From Artemisia argyi (Eukaryota > Streptophyta > Magnoliopsida > Asterales > Asteraceae), in assembly GCA_030686995.1 (NCBI GenBank), contig CM060685.1, positions 125,203,823 to 125,267,822 of the forward strand: a stretch of 64,000 nucleotides of DNA, written 5' to 3'. Position numbers and translations under genes: made by a program. Shown here piece by piece: positions 35,801 to 48,246 of the stretch. The notes under the pieces were generated by a model that saw only the letters and a program-made list of their open reading frames with translations, was not told the origin of the DNA and ran no database searches. Positions within the stretch are counted from its first letter, which is position 1; each line of letters begins with the position of its first letter.

Positions 35801-38446
35801 AGGTGTTCCCGCCAATTCACACCTTTTGATGCATTAAGTGCTTAGTCAATGTTTTGTTTAATGGGTAGTTTGGTTTTTCTAAATGGTTTCAAGTTTCAAC
35901 ATACAAGGTTTAATACCAATTATCATGTATGTGTGTTATTAAAGGTTTTCAAAATGGGAAATGATTTGTGCACCATTTATTTTTGGCTATACACCACTAA
36001 ATCACACCAGTGATGCATACAGTACAACACCGCTATGCATAATTTAGTGGTGGATGGCAAAAAAAATGGTGTACAAATCACCTCCCTTTCAAAATCTAAT
36101 TCTTTTACATTTACTAAAAGTTGATTGATTTAGCAAAAGCTAAGAAGGGGATCTCTCAAGAACAAAATATGCACAAATTCATTGGTTGTTTTGCAAAATA
36201 AGTAAATATACATTCATTGAAAAGGAAACATCGATTTTTATTGGTACTCTTATTATTGTATACTACGTAAGATCCAGCATGTTACACATAAATCTGTATT
36301 AAGTTACATGTTTTTCTACCACTAAACTACAGAAGACAACACACTCATTATAAAAAAAGGCTCAAAATTCCATATAAGGATCATAAACGTTAAACAAAGA
36401 GATGAAAATGCGTTGTTTATTTCTTACGGAATACCTTATTTTGGTGATTCAATTTTTTCCCCGCAGCTACAATCTATAAAACTTTTGCTACAGAAATAAG
36501 TGTGCCATGACCAACTTCTAGCAACAACCATTGTTAGTTAACTAAGAATTTTTTTAAAGTGAAATTTGTTGAAACATACATTTAATCATAATCCTATTAT
36601 AGGATGTCTGGAAACCGTTAAATAAACGTGTATAAACTTTGTATACAGACAATCAAGGTAAGTAGTAGACATAACCAAAGTGATTTTGTGACAACAGTTC
36701 CATCATCAAAGTTATATGTAAATTATACGAGTGATCAATACGTTTATACTAATTTCCCGTTGCGTTGGCATTCAATACCTAGTATATGTCAAAAATTGAA
36801 CCTCCACTCCTTTTGAAGAGCGAGAAAATTACTCGTACCATACATTTTCAAATTTAAGCTCTCTGGTTACCTTTCTAAGCAATCTTTTGCTTTAAATGAT
36901 TCCATAATTTCATTAGACCGTAAAATTCCCGTTCACCTTTTTAATGTAATGAGAAGCTGTGGGGATACCCATTTTAGTTTCATGCAGAAAGAAGGATGTA
37001 TATGCAAATCATTATAACTCCTTTGGCCGAAAGCTTGAACTAGGGTCTATTCTATGTGTTTAGCAGGCAGCTAGGGAAGAAGCATGGGCTAAGGTTTCAG
37101 CCCTTGAATTCGAGATCAATGGTGCCATGCGGGACCTTGACTGTGAAAAACGTAAGCTAAAAGCTGCTAGGGAAAGGATAATGCTTCGGTGAGAACTCTA
37201 TTTTTCTTAAAAGAAAAGCATGTTGTGTTACCATAAAACTTAATAATATGCACAAGTTAAATAGTTCTTCCCGTGTGTGGATTTGATTCTTTTGGTGTCT
37301 TTTTGCGGCTGTTAAATTTCATGGTTAACGTGCAGGGAAACACAGCTACGGTCTTTCTATTCAACAACTGAGGAAATCTCTAGTCTGTTTGCAAAACAGC
37401 AGGAACAGTTAAAGTTGATGCAGAGAACACTAGAAGATGAGGAGAATTATGAGAACATATCAGTTGATATTAATCCTAATATTGATAATGGCAATCGGAT
37501 AGATTCTATACATCAAAGTAAAGAAGCAAATGGGTCTCAATGCAGTGGGAGCATGAAGGCAGCAGATTCCAGCACTTCCACCAAGACCCGAGGCGAAAAT
37601 CAAGTGGAAACATTAAATGAAGAAGCCAGTGTAACTGAGAAACACGACTGTGATGCCCGAAATCAAGAAACTTGTGAAGAAACACAAGAAGCTGAATTTA
37701 CAAGTGGTGAGCCTAGTGCTAAGGGTGCTTTTGGATCTGATATCGATGCTGGCCATACTGCACCAATAGGAACTGAACAAATACTAGGAACCGAACAAAT
37801 AATGGAAACCGAAACCCAGGGACATGACCAAAATGTCGACTTGAACAAGTTAGTTGGTGATACAATGGTAATTGATGATGATGATGAGGAGGAGGAGGAA
37901 GGGGTTAAAGTCGATAATGGTGAGAATTTGCACCAATCAAAGGACCCTATTGAAGAAGATACAGAAGCTGGAGACCCTATTAGAACAGCTGATCTTTTGG
38001 CATCTGAAGTTATTGGTAGCTGGGCCTGCAGTACGGCTCCTTCATGCCATGGAGATAATGAGTCTCTGGGAAGCGGAGGGTTTGATAAAGGCAATCGGGG
38101 CAGTGCTGGTGGCGGGGGTGGGGTTTTGCAGGATTCTGCTTGTATTGCAGCTGAGAGCCAAACTGGTGGTGGAAGGAACCTTGAGCATGAAGCGCTTACT
38201 ACGATGATAGGGATTGTTGCTCCTGAGATGAAGGGCCAATTTGGTGGTACTATAGAGAGTGATAGTGACAAGGCTGTTGCATCTAACTCAGATACAGAGG
38301 ATTGCACTGAGGACGAGGATGGTGAATCTGATGCGGAGATCCAGGGTCGTCATAGTCCATCACATAACGATAATAATGTGGTTGAACTAATGGACGAGGA
38401 TGATGACGACGGCGACCAGGAAGAAACCCAGCCAGATTCTCCTTAA
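29592..38446 (+). CDS. FHA-domain coiled-coil protein with acidic tail (882 aa, thirteen exons)
   Basis: Coding exons: 29592-29831, 31591-31772, 31852-31955, 32037-32120, 32397-32500, 32588-32674, 33299-33501, 34255-34456, 34549-34599, 34693-34791, 34909-34968, 37067-37188 and 37336-38446. Phases agree throughout. Residues 1-80 are Asn-rich then helical. Residues about 81-200 form an FHA domain, a phosphothreonine reader, with its conserved GR (HVIGRTV), S-x-x-H (ISQQHCRI) and NG (STNGTYLN) positions. Residues about 239-530 are a long coiled coil (for example LLDEEREQRKEDREKA). The last 350 residues are acidic and low-complexity, ending EETQPDSP. It resembles the plant FHA/coiled-coil proteins of the Arabidopsis At2g45460 kind, by memory. 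Function is unknown to me; nuclear signalling or scaffold activity would be a guess. Confidence 0.88.
29837..31000. repeat. Intron 1 of the FHA gene: T53 run plus degenerate direct and inverted repeats
   Basis: A run of 53 T starts five bases after the donor site (29837-29889). It is followed to about 30520 by a degenerate repeat containing GAATTCGGTGTCGAATT and GAAAATGTGATGGCTATGTG. Inverted forms such as GCTATCACTTTTTCAAG and ATAGCTATCACATTTTC follow to about 30960. The intron therefore contains a long imperfect hairpin. Confidence 0.75.
35457..35600. repeat. Direct duplication of about 60 bp
   Basis: The segment from CTACCCTTAATAACAATTTTC to GTGATTTAAGGGTAG at about 35457-35515 is repeated at 35541-35597. 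The second copy directly abuts the SINE. Confidence 0.8.
35601..35828 (+). mobile_element. tRNA-derived SINE in intron 11 of the FHA gene
   Basis: TGGCTCAGTTGG at 35616-35627 matches a pol III A box and GGTTCGAGTTT at 35688-35698 a B box, about 60 bases apart. The body continues through GGTGCCCCACTGGACAAG and ends near CACACCTTTT. There is no cloverleaf-complete tRNA. Plant SINEs have this layout; the named family was not determined. Confidence 0.7.
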
Positions 38447-39133
38447 ACTGCATTAGAATGGTTCATCTAAAGGTATGCTTTAATTACAGGCACAACTAAA
38501 CTACTAGACAAATTGGAATGAGCTAAACTGATTGGTTTGAATTCGTAAAAAAAATAATAGGGTTTTCTTTATATTCAAAAAAGTTTCTTGAACTAATCAG
38601 TTTAGCTCGCCACGGAAATGATTGATATATATTGCCTTAGATCCATCTGTTCACCAAAATAGTTGGAATTTATTTCAGTCAAATTGCATGTAAATAGAAC
38701 ATATTACCAGGCACTTTCTGTTTTGAGTAAGCAAAATTTGAAAGCGCCTAGGTTATTAGTTTATAAGCAATGATTATTAGTCTGGGGTATACCAGTCGGC
38801 TTAATACACTTTAACTTTATAACAGACCTTTAAGCATTGATCTGTATGTTCCATATCCATACAAAAGAAATTGGCTGAATGTACAAGACTTATATGCAAT
38901 GACGCAGCTACATAGGGGGCGGGGGCGCCCGACCCCCCGAAAATTATTTTGCGATGTAGGGGGTATATAGTTTTCGTGTAGAAAAATTTCGGTATATTCG
39001 GTTTCGACCCCCCATTTTAATTGTGAAATTTTTTTTATACATTAAGCAATAAAAAATTTTAGATCCCGACCCCCCACTGAAAATTTTCTAGCTTTGCCAC
39101 TGCTTATATGTGCTTCCCCTATTATTTTTTCTA
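38447..39133. repeat. FHA gene 3' UTR and a CCCCCC-containing repeat
   Basis: The first 400 bases are probably 3' UTR and flank. The segment 38880-39110 contains GACCCCCC three times and a GGGGGCGGGGGCGCCC segment. It ends with TAGCTTTGCCACTG, resembling the repeat at about 95-300. A degenerate non-autonomous element is likely. Confidence 0.5.
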
Positions 39134-39554
39134 GAGTAAACTGCATAAATGATCCCTGTGGCTTGTTAATTATTACGGATTCAGTCCATTTTTCCATTTC
39201 GTCTCGGATCAGTCACTGTGGTTATGACGTGTTACGGATCCAGTCCATTTTGCCTAATCTCGTTAACTTTTGCTGTTAATTCAAGTAAATGACCCAAATA
39301 CCCTCACTTTTTCTAGAGTAAACTGCATAAATGGTCCCTGTGGTTTGTTAAGTATTACGGATTCAGTCCATTTTTCCATAGCTTTATAAAAGAATATAGA
39401 ATGACAAAAATACCCTTTAATACTAAGTCAAACTAACGGAGTTCGGCAAAATGGACCGGATCTGGAACGGGTCAAAACCAGTGACTAGATTCGAGAAATG
39501 AGAAAATGGACTGAATCCGTAATAATCCGCAGTGACCATTTATGCAGTTTACTC
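39134..39554. mobile_element. Foldback element with GAGTAAACTGC ends
   Basis: It starts GAGTAAACTGCATAAATG and ends with its inverse CATTTATGCAGTTTACTC. A second copy of the left end lies inside at about 39315. The flanks TTTTTTCTA (39125-39133) and TTTTTTTCTA (39555-39564) could be a nine-base duplication of the Mutator kind, but the sequence is low-complexity. Confidence 0.7.
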
Positions 39555-39754
39555 TTTTTTTCTAAAATGATATACCCTACCATCAAACTGCACCGAACTG
39601 GTTAGTGTGTCTTCATTCGGTTTGAAGGCATTAATGGTTCCGTTGGGTTTTAGTGTTGGATCTATGAATAACGTTTAGTTTATGATGCTGCCGGAAACCA
39701 AACCAACTGAATCATATGTCTTAAAATGCTGGAGAGCTAATATTTGTGGTGTAA

Positions 39755-41187
39755 TGTAACAGCCCGGATAAATCAACAGAAGGCAGCAAGGGAAGAGAGG
39801 AGTTCAGGAGGCACATGGTGCTTTTAGAAGTTTAACTTTAACCTTGTAAAATAGAGTTTTTTTGTTCTTTTCTTTTATAGTCTTGTGATTTGTAACTAAT
39901 TATTCTTTGTAATTGGTATGCTTGTTAATAAGAAAAGCTATGGGAAATTCAGTTTTAGGGATATTGCATCCATTTTGCTCGATCACAAATGAAAGTTAAG
40001 TGATGCGTAAGACACATAGAAAAGACACCAAATTTGTCTTTCATTTTTTATGACGAGATGCATGTCTATTTATATCCGATGATTCATGCCGCTCCTTGTA
40101 ACTGGTCTGTCTATATATTATATTAAGGGAAAATTTTGAAAATATACAAAAAATTGAATTTGTGTCCGCAATATAGTCAAGAATATTGTAAATTCCAATT
40201 TTGGTCATGTGCGACCGTGTTACTGCACAACTCCATTAAAAAGTTGTCACGTGGCATGGCAAAAAGTACCATTCTAATCAATTGGTGACACACTTGTCAC
40301 ATTTTGAATGGCTCTTGAATGGGTTGCACAGCCGCCGGTCGAGCAAGGCAAATGTGTGACCTCATTCAAAATGTGACAAGTGTACTACTAAATGATTAAA
40401 ATGGTACCTATTGTCATGTCACATGTCCAATTATGAATGAGGTCGCGCGATCGCACATCCTAAAATTAGAATTTGCAAAATTCATTGAATTTTTCAAAAA
40501 CTTCTAAAAGTTGTCTTTAAAATCCTAAAGATGAACTCTCATTGAATATGAAACTGTGGTAGTATCTTCTTAAAATATAGTTATAGATAAAACATCTATC
40601 ATGCATTATTAAACAATGTAATTTATTAGTATAATTAATATTTTTCAGGATAAAAGGTGTTGCTTCTATGAATAATATGGTTGTTTTGACATTTTAATAA
40701 ATACTACGTGGACGCCAAACAAATTAGTACTTTGGAAAATGGCTAATTTGACAAACTATATACTAGATGGTTTAAACTTGAAATTTTACCAAATAAAATT
40801 AAAAGTTTTGGGTTTCTGTGTCATCTTCCTCGTGGAAAAGATCCAGTGCAAACTTTCTCCATTAAAAATGGCTACTGAGCTTTGTTTCTCGTTAGTGACT
40901 CAAACAACTAATTTTCAACATTATCAAACGTACTTATTCCATCATAAAACATCATTTACCTGGACTAAAACTTACAAAATTGAGTTTATATGTTACATAT
41001 TTAGAAATTTGAGGCCCTTAAAAAATGGGGGCCCTGTGCCACCGCACACCTTGCACATGTTTAAATCCGGACATGATTACATTACATAAGCTGTTTGATT
41101 TTAATGTAATTGTAATTCACTTACTCTAATTACAGGTGAAGGAATTAAAATATATAAAAAGTGAAAGAATTCAAATTATATAGAAAG
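39755..41187. repeat. Gene-free stretch with an imperfect inverted repeat (about 40140-40500)
   Basis: AATTGAATTTGTG..., GTGCGACCGTGT and AATGTGACAAGTG near the left are opposed by GTCACATTTTGAATG and CGCGATCGCACAT near the right. This suggests an old foldback element. A 116-codon frame at 40739-41089 has no recognisable domain. Confidence 0.4.
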
Positions 41188-41189
41188 TC

Positions 41190-41233
<44 letters not shown>

Positions 41234-41250
41234 GAAAAAGAGGGATAATT

Positions 41251-42524
41251 TTATTTAATAGAAGATAATAGTACATCTTCTATGGCTCGTACAAGAGCAC
41301 AATCCGGAACTCTACCCTCAAGAATAACCTCATCATTACATCCTACAGCCCAAGTAGCTATACTATGAGCAACTTCATTCCCTTCTCTTTTAACAAACGA
41401 CCATTGACACGTACTAAAATCTAGAGAAAAAGATAAAATCTGTGAAAACATATTGGCAATTTGTAAAAGAGTAGATCCGCTACGTAGAGCATTAACTAGG
41501 AACTGAGAGTCGGATTCGAAAACAACATTCGGGTAACTTCTACTTCGAGCATGACTTATATCCCACATGATAGCTTTCGCTTCGGCTTCCAATGGAGAAC
41601 TCGCAAAACACTCTCCCCATAATAACACTTCTCCATTATAATTTCAAGCAACAAAACCAAAACCCACCTTTCCGGACTCTTTGATCCAAGATGCATCACA
41701 ATTTACTTTAACCTGGTGAAGTTGTGGTTCAGCCCATATGGAAGCTTTTCTTTCTTGTACCGAACCTGCTCTTGACATATCCTTCTGGTTCGCCATATGG
41801 TATTCTGCTAGTACATGCTTAACAACAACATCCACTTCCCAATCCCTTCCGTCAGGCTGACCATGAAAGTTCTTATTTTGTCTCGTCCATAACCCCCAAA
41901 GTATCATTATGAACGTCTCCCAACTCAACGGACTATTTCCTAGAATCATGCAACAACAACTTCCAAAATATCAGGATTATTTTCTTCATACAAGTAACCA
42001 AAACCACATCGAATCCACACCTCTTTGGCTGCCGAACACTTGTACAAAACATGCATTACATCTTCACCAAACTCGCCACAAAGTGTACAAGTTACTGATG
42101 GTAAAATAAGACCTCGAATCTGCATATTTTCAACAGATGGGACATAATTTTGCAATGCTCGACACAAGAATAATTTGATTTTGTTAGGTACATGTGCCTT
42201 CCAAAGAGCCCGCCATAATCAAATACATTCTTCTGTATCATTCTGCTCCATTTCATCGGCTAAATCAAGAGCCAAAAAATAAGCCATTTTTGTTGAAAAA
42301 TGTCCATCTGGACTATTTAACCAGTAAAGAGTATCAAGACTCGATTGATTCACAAAACAACATGAGATTTTGTTTGCAACATTATTTGGGAACAAAGATA
42401 TAAGTAGTTCCCTGTTCCAATCATCACCATCAACATTTAATAGCTCATGAACATAAATTACCTCGCAATTGTCTGGTTTAGGATCCAAATATCTATGGTT
42501 CTCAAGCCAGTAATCCTCCCACAC
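41251..42524 (-). pseudogene. LINE zf-RVT and RNase H C-terminus, broken
   Basis: The zinc-binding region is split over 42219-42524 and 41946-42167 and contains CTLCGEFGEDVMHVLYKC. The segment 41251-41628 encodes a plant-LINE-type RNase H (LEAEAKAIMWDISHARS, VVFESDSQFLVNAL, VKREGNEVAHSIA) with the expected acidic residues. Frameshifts separate the three blocks. The frame ends only about 60 bases before the poly(A) tail. Confidence 0.88.
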
Positions 42525-42813
42525 CTTGACATTATGGCCATCACCTATATTCCATTTACATCCTTTCTGAACAAGTTCTTTGACTCCATGAAAACTACGC
42601 CAAATGTAGCTAGGATGATAGCCGACGTTTACCTCAAAGAAAGTTGATCTTGGAAATATAACGAGCTTTGAGTACCCTTGCCACCAATGTGTTTGGCTAT
42701 GTAATCAGCCGCCATACCTGTTTTGCAAGAAGAGACCTATTAAAATGACCCAAATGGCGAAAGCCAAGACCCTCGCGAAACTTTGATATACACATTTTCT
42801 CCTACGAACACCA

Positions 42814-44179
42814 TCAGATAGGATTCTGTTTAACCCCATTGCCCCACCAAAAAAGGTTAAGAGCTTTGTGAATATCATCAATTAAAGTTTCAGGAAGTAA
42901 AAAAATATTCATTACGTACATAGGAATAGCTTGAGCTACGGATTTAATAAGAACTTCTTGCCCTCTAATCGAAAGAGTTTTCTCCTTCCATCCACCGAGC
43001 TTCTTTTTAATCTTGTCAAGAATAGCTTGGAAAACCACTTTCTTTGATCTACCTATGATTGATGGGAGGCCTAGGTATTTAGACTGGTTTGCAACTTCTC
43101 GTACTTCCAAGGACTCTATTATTCTGGTGCGAGTGGATGGATCAACATTGGCGCTAAATGAAACTTCAGATTTTTCATAATTAATAACTTGACCTGACGC
43201 CTTGCAATATCTATCCAACATACCTTTCAGTTTGTGACATTCGTTGGCCAAATCTCTAGTGAAAAAGATACTATCATCAGCAAAGAATAAGTGAGAGACT
43301 TCAGGAGCTCCCCTACACACTTTAACTCCATGAATTTAACCACGTGTAACTGTCTTCCTTATCATAGATGATAACGCTTCTGCACACAAAATGAACAGAT
43401 AGGGGAAATAGGATCTCCTTGACGAAGTCCTCTAGTCGGAATCACATGACCTGAAACTTGCCTGTTAATGTTAAAAGCAAAGGAAACTGAAGATACACAA
43501 GCCATAATCAGATTGGAAAAGTGTGGAGGAAAACGAAACTTAGCTAAAACCGCCCGAATGAATGGCCATTCGATTGTATCATAAGCTTTACTCATGTCAA
43601 CCTTAAGTGCTCTTGCTCCTTTTCTCCTGCCTCTCTTATTCTTAAGCCAGTGGAAAGCTTCAAAGGCCACAATCGCATTATCAGTGATCACACTGTCTGA
43701 AACAAATGCATATTGGTTTTCATGAATGATGTGAGGAAAAATTGGTATATTCGGCTTACCAAAACCTTTGAAATTATCTTGTAGAGCACATTACACAAAC
43801 TGATAGGACGAAGGTCCTTAAGTGACTCTGGCTGTGACACTTTTGGAATCAAAGTTTTGTTTACATTAGAAGGTAGTATTTCTGTCTCAAAGAAAGAAGT
43901 TACCATTTTAACTACTGTAGGATCGACACATGCCCAGAACTTTTGAAAAAATAAAGCTGACATACCATCAGGCCCTGGGGCTTTGGACGAGGCCATTTGC
44001 ATCAATGCTTCATGAACCTCTGTTGACGTAACTTGTCTTTCATGTGCAACTCTATCGTTATCCGTCAAGCTTTGGTCAATATCTTCCACCGCAGAGCTGC
44101 AAGATTGTGGTGATGAACTAGAGAAGAGATTATAGAAGTAACTTGACACTACGGTACATAAATCCTCCTCGTTCTCCAC
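42814..44179 (-). pseudogene. LINE reverse transcriptase, broken
   Basis: The non-LTR reverse transcriptase blocks appear in order: [48 protein letters not shown] and LFFADDSIFF with the FADD catalytic signature, then GLPSIIG. Frameshifts fall near 43720 and 43370, splitting the domain over three frames. It is part of the LINE at 41196-45127. Confidence 0.92.
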
Positions 44180-45195
44180 CCACCTCCCATCCTCGTCTTT
44201 GAGTCTTAAAATATTGTTATGTTTTCGCCGGTTGCTAGCGCGAGAGTGGAAAAATCAGGTATTTTTGTCACCCTCTCGAAGCCACTGGACACAACTACGT
44301 TGTTTCCACATAATTTCCTCTCTAGTGAGTAATTCCTTGATTTCTTCCCGCAACGCCCGTTGCTCTTCCCATGTTGAAGCATCAAAATAATTCTGAAATA
44401 CGTCAAGGGCTCTTTTTTTCGATTTGATTGAACGTTGAAAATGGCCAAAACTAACTTTATTCCATTCTGAAAGCTTAGTTGCACATTCTTTCAAAATAGC
44501 ACAAGGAGTCAAGGATCATGCTCAAGTTCATTAGCAAGACAAGATGCCCATGTATCTATAATGACCCGATGGATACTCTGATCACGTAACCACATACTTT
44601 TAAAGCGAAAAACTTTGTTCTTTTTTCTTACAAGTGGCACCAAATGGCATACAATGGAGGAATGGTCAGAAGAGATGCGTGCCAAGTTTTGAAATGACAC
44701 AACAGGGTATAACTCTAACCAGTCTGGGTTGGCAAGGAACCTATCAAGTCTTTTCTTAACATTTGCTCCACCTCGCCGCCCATTACTCCAAGTATATCTG
44801 AACTTCTTTGTGAAACTTTAGCTACGGTCTGAACATGTTCCAAGTCCCCAGTTGAAAATTCAAAAATTACCATATTCCCCTCTATGTCATCGCCATGTAA
44901 AACCACTTCCTGGTTCGATAACCTTAGATCGAGCAATCCTTCTGCTTCCTTTGTATATTCCTTATTGTTATTAAAAGTAGTTAAAACGACCCATCTTCTT
45001 TTAAGTTAGAAGCCCAAAGCCATTCTTGAAAAGGCCAGTCCTTGAATGTCTTCCCATCAATCTCAAGTGGCTTTGTGAGACACTCTTTCTCCGTATGACC
45101 CAATAGTCCGCATCAATAGCAAAAATTTCAAGATTGAAAGTTCTGAATTACCTTGTAATTCAAAATTTTATAATTTGAAACATTAATATTTATAA

Positions 45196-45306
<111 letters not shown>

Positions 45307-45461
45307 AACATCACTTTATTAGAAAATCATAGGATTTACAAGAAATTAATGGGGAGCCGAGATACTAACTGGGCCCCCACTCTTTTAGTTATAGCGAAGG
45401 TAATCCTACTAAAAATATGAACAGCAGCACGTGCTCCAATGTCGTGAGTTACCGAGAATCT

Positions 45462-46252
45462 TCAGATACGCTTTAGTAAGGTCACCGCATCCTTCTCAAG
45501 TTCTCCAAAAGAAGAGAAAGAAAAGGGGAGAAACCCATATCCAATATCCACGCATTTAGCCTTGTACTTGACGCGTTTATGTTGTGCGGCTTCAATAACC
45601 GCACGACCCGGCACAAAATCAACCATACCGGTTTGCGTCAAGGGTGATGACCCTGTCAGATCAACACATACACCAAGCCCACCATCCCACGAGTAAAGTA
45701 ACATATCAGTTGGACGTAAGGGTTTGTCCCTTTCCCCACTAAGCCCAATATCAACCTCCTTACGAGCTGAAATTCCTGACCGAGAACATATGTCAACAAG
45801 AACATCACGTACCACGTTATGCCGATGTTTAATACCAATAATACCCACGCACGATACAACATGGTCCCCATAAATATCCCCAGTAAAGACCCTAGAACAA
45901 GCTAAGCACGGCATCTGAACAGAAAATAGAGGAACACCTAGCCGATAACACAACACACATCGGTAAGTCCTAGCATTCATAGTTTGTCCCAACCCAAATA
46001 TTGGAACCACCCTAAGCCAATCTGAAGTGTAGTCCTCCTTTTTCGAACTCCATAGCACCATCTATCGAGAAGATAGGCGAAAGGTGGATTCAACCGTTTG
46101 GGTAACATGTGTGAAATGTATATCTGCCAATTTCTTCATGAGTTTGGGGGCAACAATCTCACTTGGGTTACTCAAAACGCATCTCGAGAGTTCAAACGTA
46201 TCAAGATGTCTAACAATCAAGAGTTTACAATTATGCGTCCAATTGCCCATAA
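45462..46252 (-). pseudogene. C-terminal zinc/restriction-like-endonuclease-type domain of a non-LTR retrotransposon
   Basis: One reading frame on the - strand runs from about 46252 to 45462, broken only by a TAG at 46062-46064. It contains DWLRVVPIFGLGQTMN, a C-x2-C-x11-H-x3-C cluster (CLACSRVFTGDIYGDHVVSC), KHRHNVVRDVL, then KPLRPTDMLLYSW and VCVDLTGSSPL. RPTD-x14-D, placed after a Cys/His cluster and an RHN motif, recalls the restriction-like endonuclease of R2-type elements (K/R-P-D-x12-14-D/E). I recognise similar C-termini in plant proteins annotated only as reverse-transcriptase-related. The reverse transcriptase is absent here. It is bounded by an (ATT)n tract on one side and TGTAACACCCC on the other. 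The endonuclease assignment is inference. Confidence 0.6.
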
Positions 46253-46599
46253 TTGTAACACCCCAACCCGAAAAGGGTAGAGATATCACATTCATGGTGT
46301 CAAACAGAACATACACAAGCGGAAGACTTTAATAATATAAATAAGTACAAAGTTTACAAATGAATTCTAAGGAAAAAGAAGTATAATGACCACAACTAAG
46401 ATACAATAAGTCTAATATGAAACATCTCCAAGTCAACTCTAATCCATGGTAGCTATTAATGGTGTAGTCCTTTAATAGCTCCTATGCACTCTTCACTCAT
46501 ATCCCATCTTCCTTCTAAAACCTACCACAGTAAAAAGAAATGCGGCTGAGCTTAAAAAACCCAGTGAACAGATATAGCAATAAAGAACATAAATATAAA
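46253..46599. repeat. Truncated LTR-like segment starting TGTAACACCCC
   Basis: The segment begins TGTAACACCCCAACCC, a common start of plant Gypsy LTRs. It is cut at 46600 by the copia LTR. The other end was not located. Confidence 0.35.
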
Positions 46600-47851
46600 T
46601 GTTGTGGAAAACTAGAAGGGGAGATTGAATAGTTTTACATCATTTTTATTTTTATAAAAACTTTGTTTACAATATCTTCGATTCTAGTTTTATCTGAGAT
46701 CAATACTTGCACATTTGGGAATACTAATATATAAGAAAGTAAGCAATAACAATATATATAAGTAAATAAAGAGATAGAGATGGAAAGATCGCACCACAAG
46801 ACAAAGGATTTATAGTGGTTCGGCTATGAAGTTCTTCTTCGCCCTACTCCACTCCCCGAGCACCTAACTCGAGAGTTTTCTTCACTATGTCAACAAGCTC
46901 CCTTATGGCGGAGAAACCTTACACAACTTTTGCTTACACCAATTAACGACACTAAGCTAAATGTCGAGTTCTAATAGTAGCTAGAACCAATCTCACGACT
47001 CATCACAATTTCTCACGACTTGTACACACCACAACAACTTCACACCTTCACACTACTTCTTCTTCACAACACTACTTCTATTTCACTACTTCTCTTCACT
47101 ACTAACACACCTAGATCTACCTATTATAAGTACTCTACACCTTTACAAATAATTTACACAACTACAAGACTATATACACAAATCTACAATACTTCTTAAC
47201 TTGATGTTGAAGGAGTATTCTTCTCTTGCACTTTGAATGGTGAGGGATTGAATCACTTGAAACAAATACTAATAATCTTATGATCAAAGGATTTAGAAGT
47301 GTGTTTGGAAAGGATTAGGACTGAAAATTTTCGTGCAAAAGGTGAGGAAAAATTGCAGAAGTGAACTAGTATTTATAGGCAAGAGAACCTGGCCACAGGA
47401 GCGTGCCGGCCCCCTTAATTGGTGTCCGGCCCCCTTAAAATTAAAGGGGTTGCCCCTTATAATTAAGGGGGCCGCCCTTCTGTAACGGCCATTTCTCTTG
47501 TCTTTTTATGGGGAAAGTTTATTTGGTGAAAATATAACTGATTTTGGTTAAAAATTTGATTTCATATATTTATTATGAATTAAACATTTTTCTTTAATTA
47601 CCAAACGTGTTTTTCTAAAATATATAAAATGTTTATAACATTTTATAAAATTTGTAGTGTCTAAATAAAAATCCCTTTGATCATAAAATGTATTAGACAT
47701 TTGTTTATTCATACCTTAAGTGATTTATTTGGATGGAATGATATTTGCAACTAAATACTTGTTTACGTAATGATTTTACATCTTGTGATCGTCAAAACGT
47801 AGGGATATAGAGAAATATTAATAAAGTTTTTATGCATTATTGATATCAACA
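46600..47851 (-). mobile_element. 3' LTR of a - strand copia element (1.25 kb)
   Basis: On the - strand it reads TGTTGATATC ... TTCCACAACA, with TGTTG/CAACA inverted ends. Directly upstream of its start lies the purine tract AAAAAAGGGGGAGAT, as expected before a 3' LTR. CCACTATAAATCC marks a probable promoter. GGGGGCCGCC-type motifs occur twice near 47400-47480. A second copy is the solo LTR at 23936-25250 and a third the inverted fragment at 50308-51290. Confidence 0.85.
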
Positions 47852-48012
47852 ATCTCCCCCTTTTTTATGATTAAAAAAATCTAAACTCATTAAATCAAAA
47901 ATTAAGATATATACAAGTATTTAGTGAGTTTATATCATTTCTCCCCTTTTTTTGTTAGCATCAAAAAGGTTATCCCGACGAATGTAAAACTCCCCCTTGA
48001 TGTATACTCCCC
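47852..48012 (-). other. Cluster of polypurine tracts
   Basis: CTCCCCCT or CTCCCC blocks (purine on the - strand) occur at about 47853, 47941, 47991 and 48008. The first abuts the LTR and should be the plus-strand primer. The others may be internal secondary tracts. Confidence 0.6.
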
Positions 48013-48246
48013 CTCGTTTAAAGGACATAAGAGAAAAAAGATATGGAATGCATGCAAACATATTTATAGTACAAGCAATATATATGTGATGCATGAAACA
48101 AATATATAAAATAACTAATAAGAAAGCATGAAGATAATAAGACAGAAAAAGCATTCATTGATTATTGAAAAAGATTATGTTGAAAACATAATCATTGGTA
48201 CAAAAGCATACATATATGCTTTTCTAGCATACTACAATAGATAATA

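Larger units (their letters stand above)
41196..45127 (-). mobile_element. L1-type LINE, 5'-truncated and frameshifted, with target duplication
   Basis: The element reads on the - strand and ends in a poly(A) tail, seen as a T run just after 41195. TCAAGATT flanks it on both sides (41188-41195 and 45128-45135), a convincing target-site duplication. In order from its 5' end it has the remains of an ORF1 CCHC zinc knuckle (CGLLGHTEKEC, near 45075-45110), part of an APE endonuclease C-terminus (ARISSDHSSIVCHLVP), reverse transcriptase, zf-RVT and a C-terminal RNase H. Most of the endonuclease is deleted. Several frameshifts show it is dead. Confidence 0.93.

Noticed and set aside
35601..35828. 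Possible tRNA gene
   Set aside because: A and B boxes are present but no complete cloverleaf or CCA-proximal stem; a SINE explains it better.
37663..38307. 214-codon - strand frame opposite the last FHA exon
   Set aside because: Shadow of the acidic Asp/Glu-rich coding sequence; the + strand frame is joined by phase-consistent exons.
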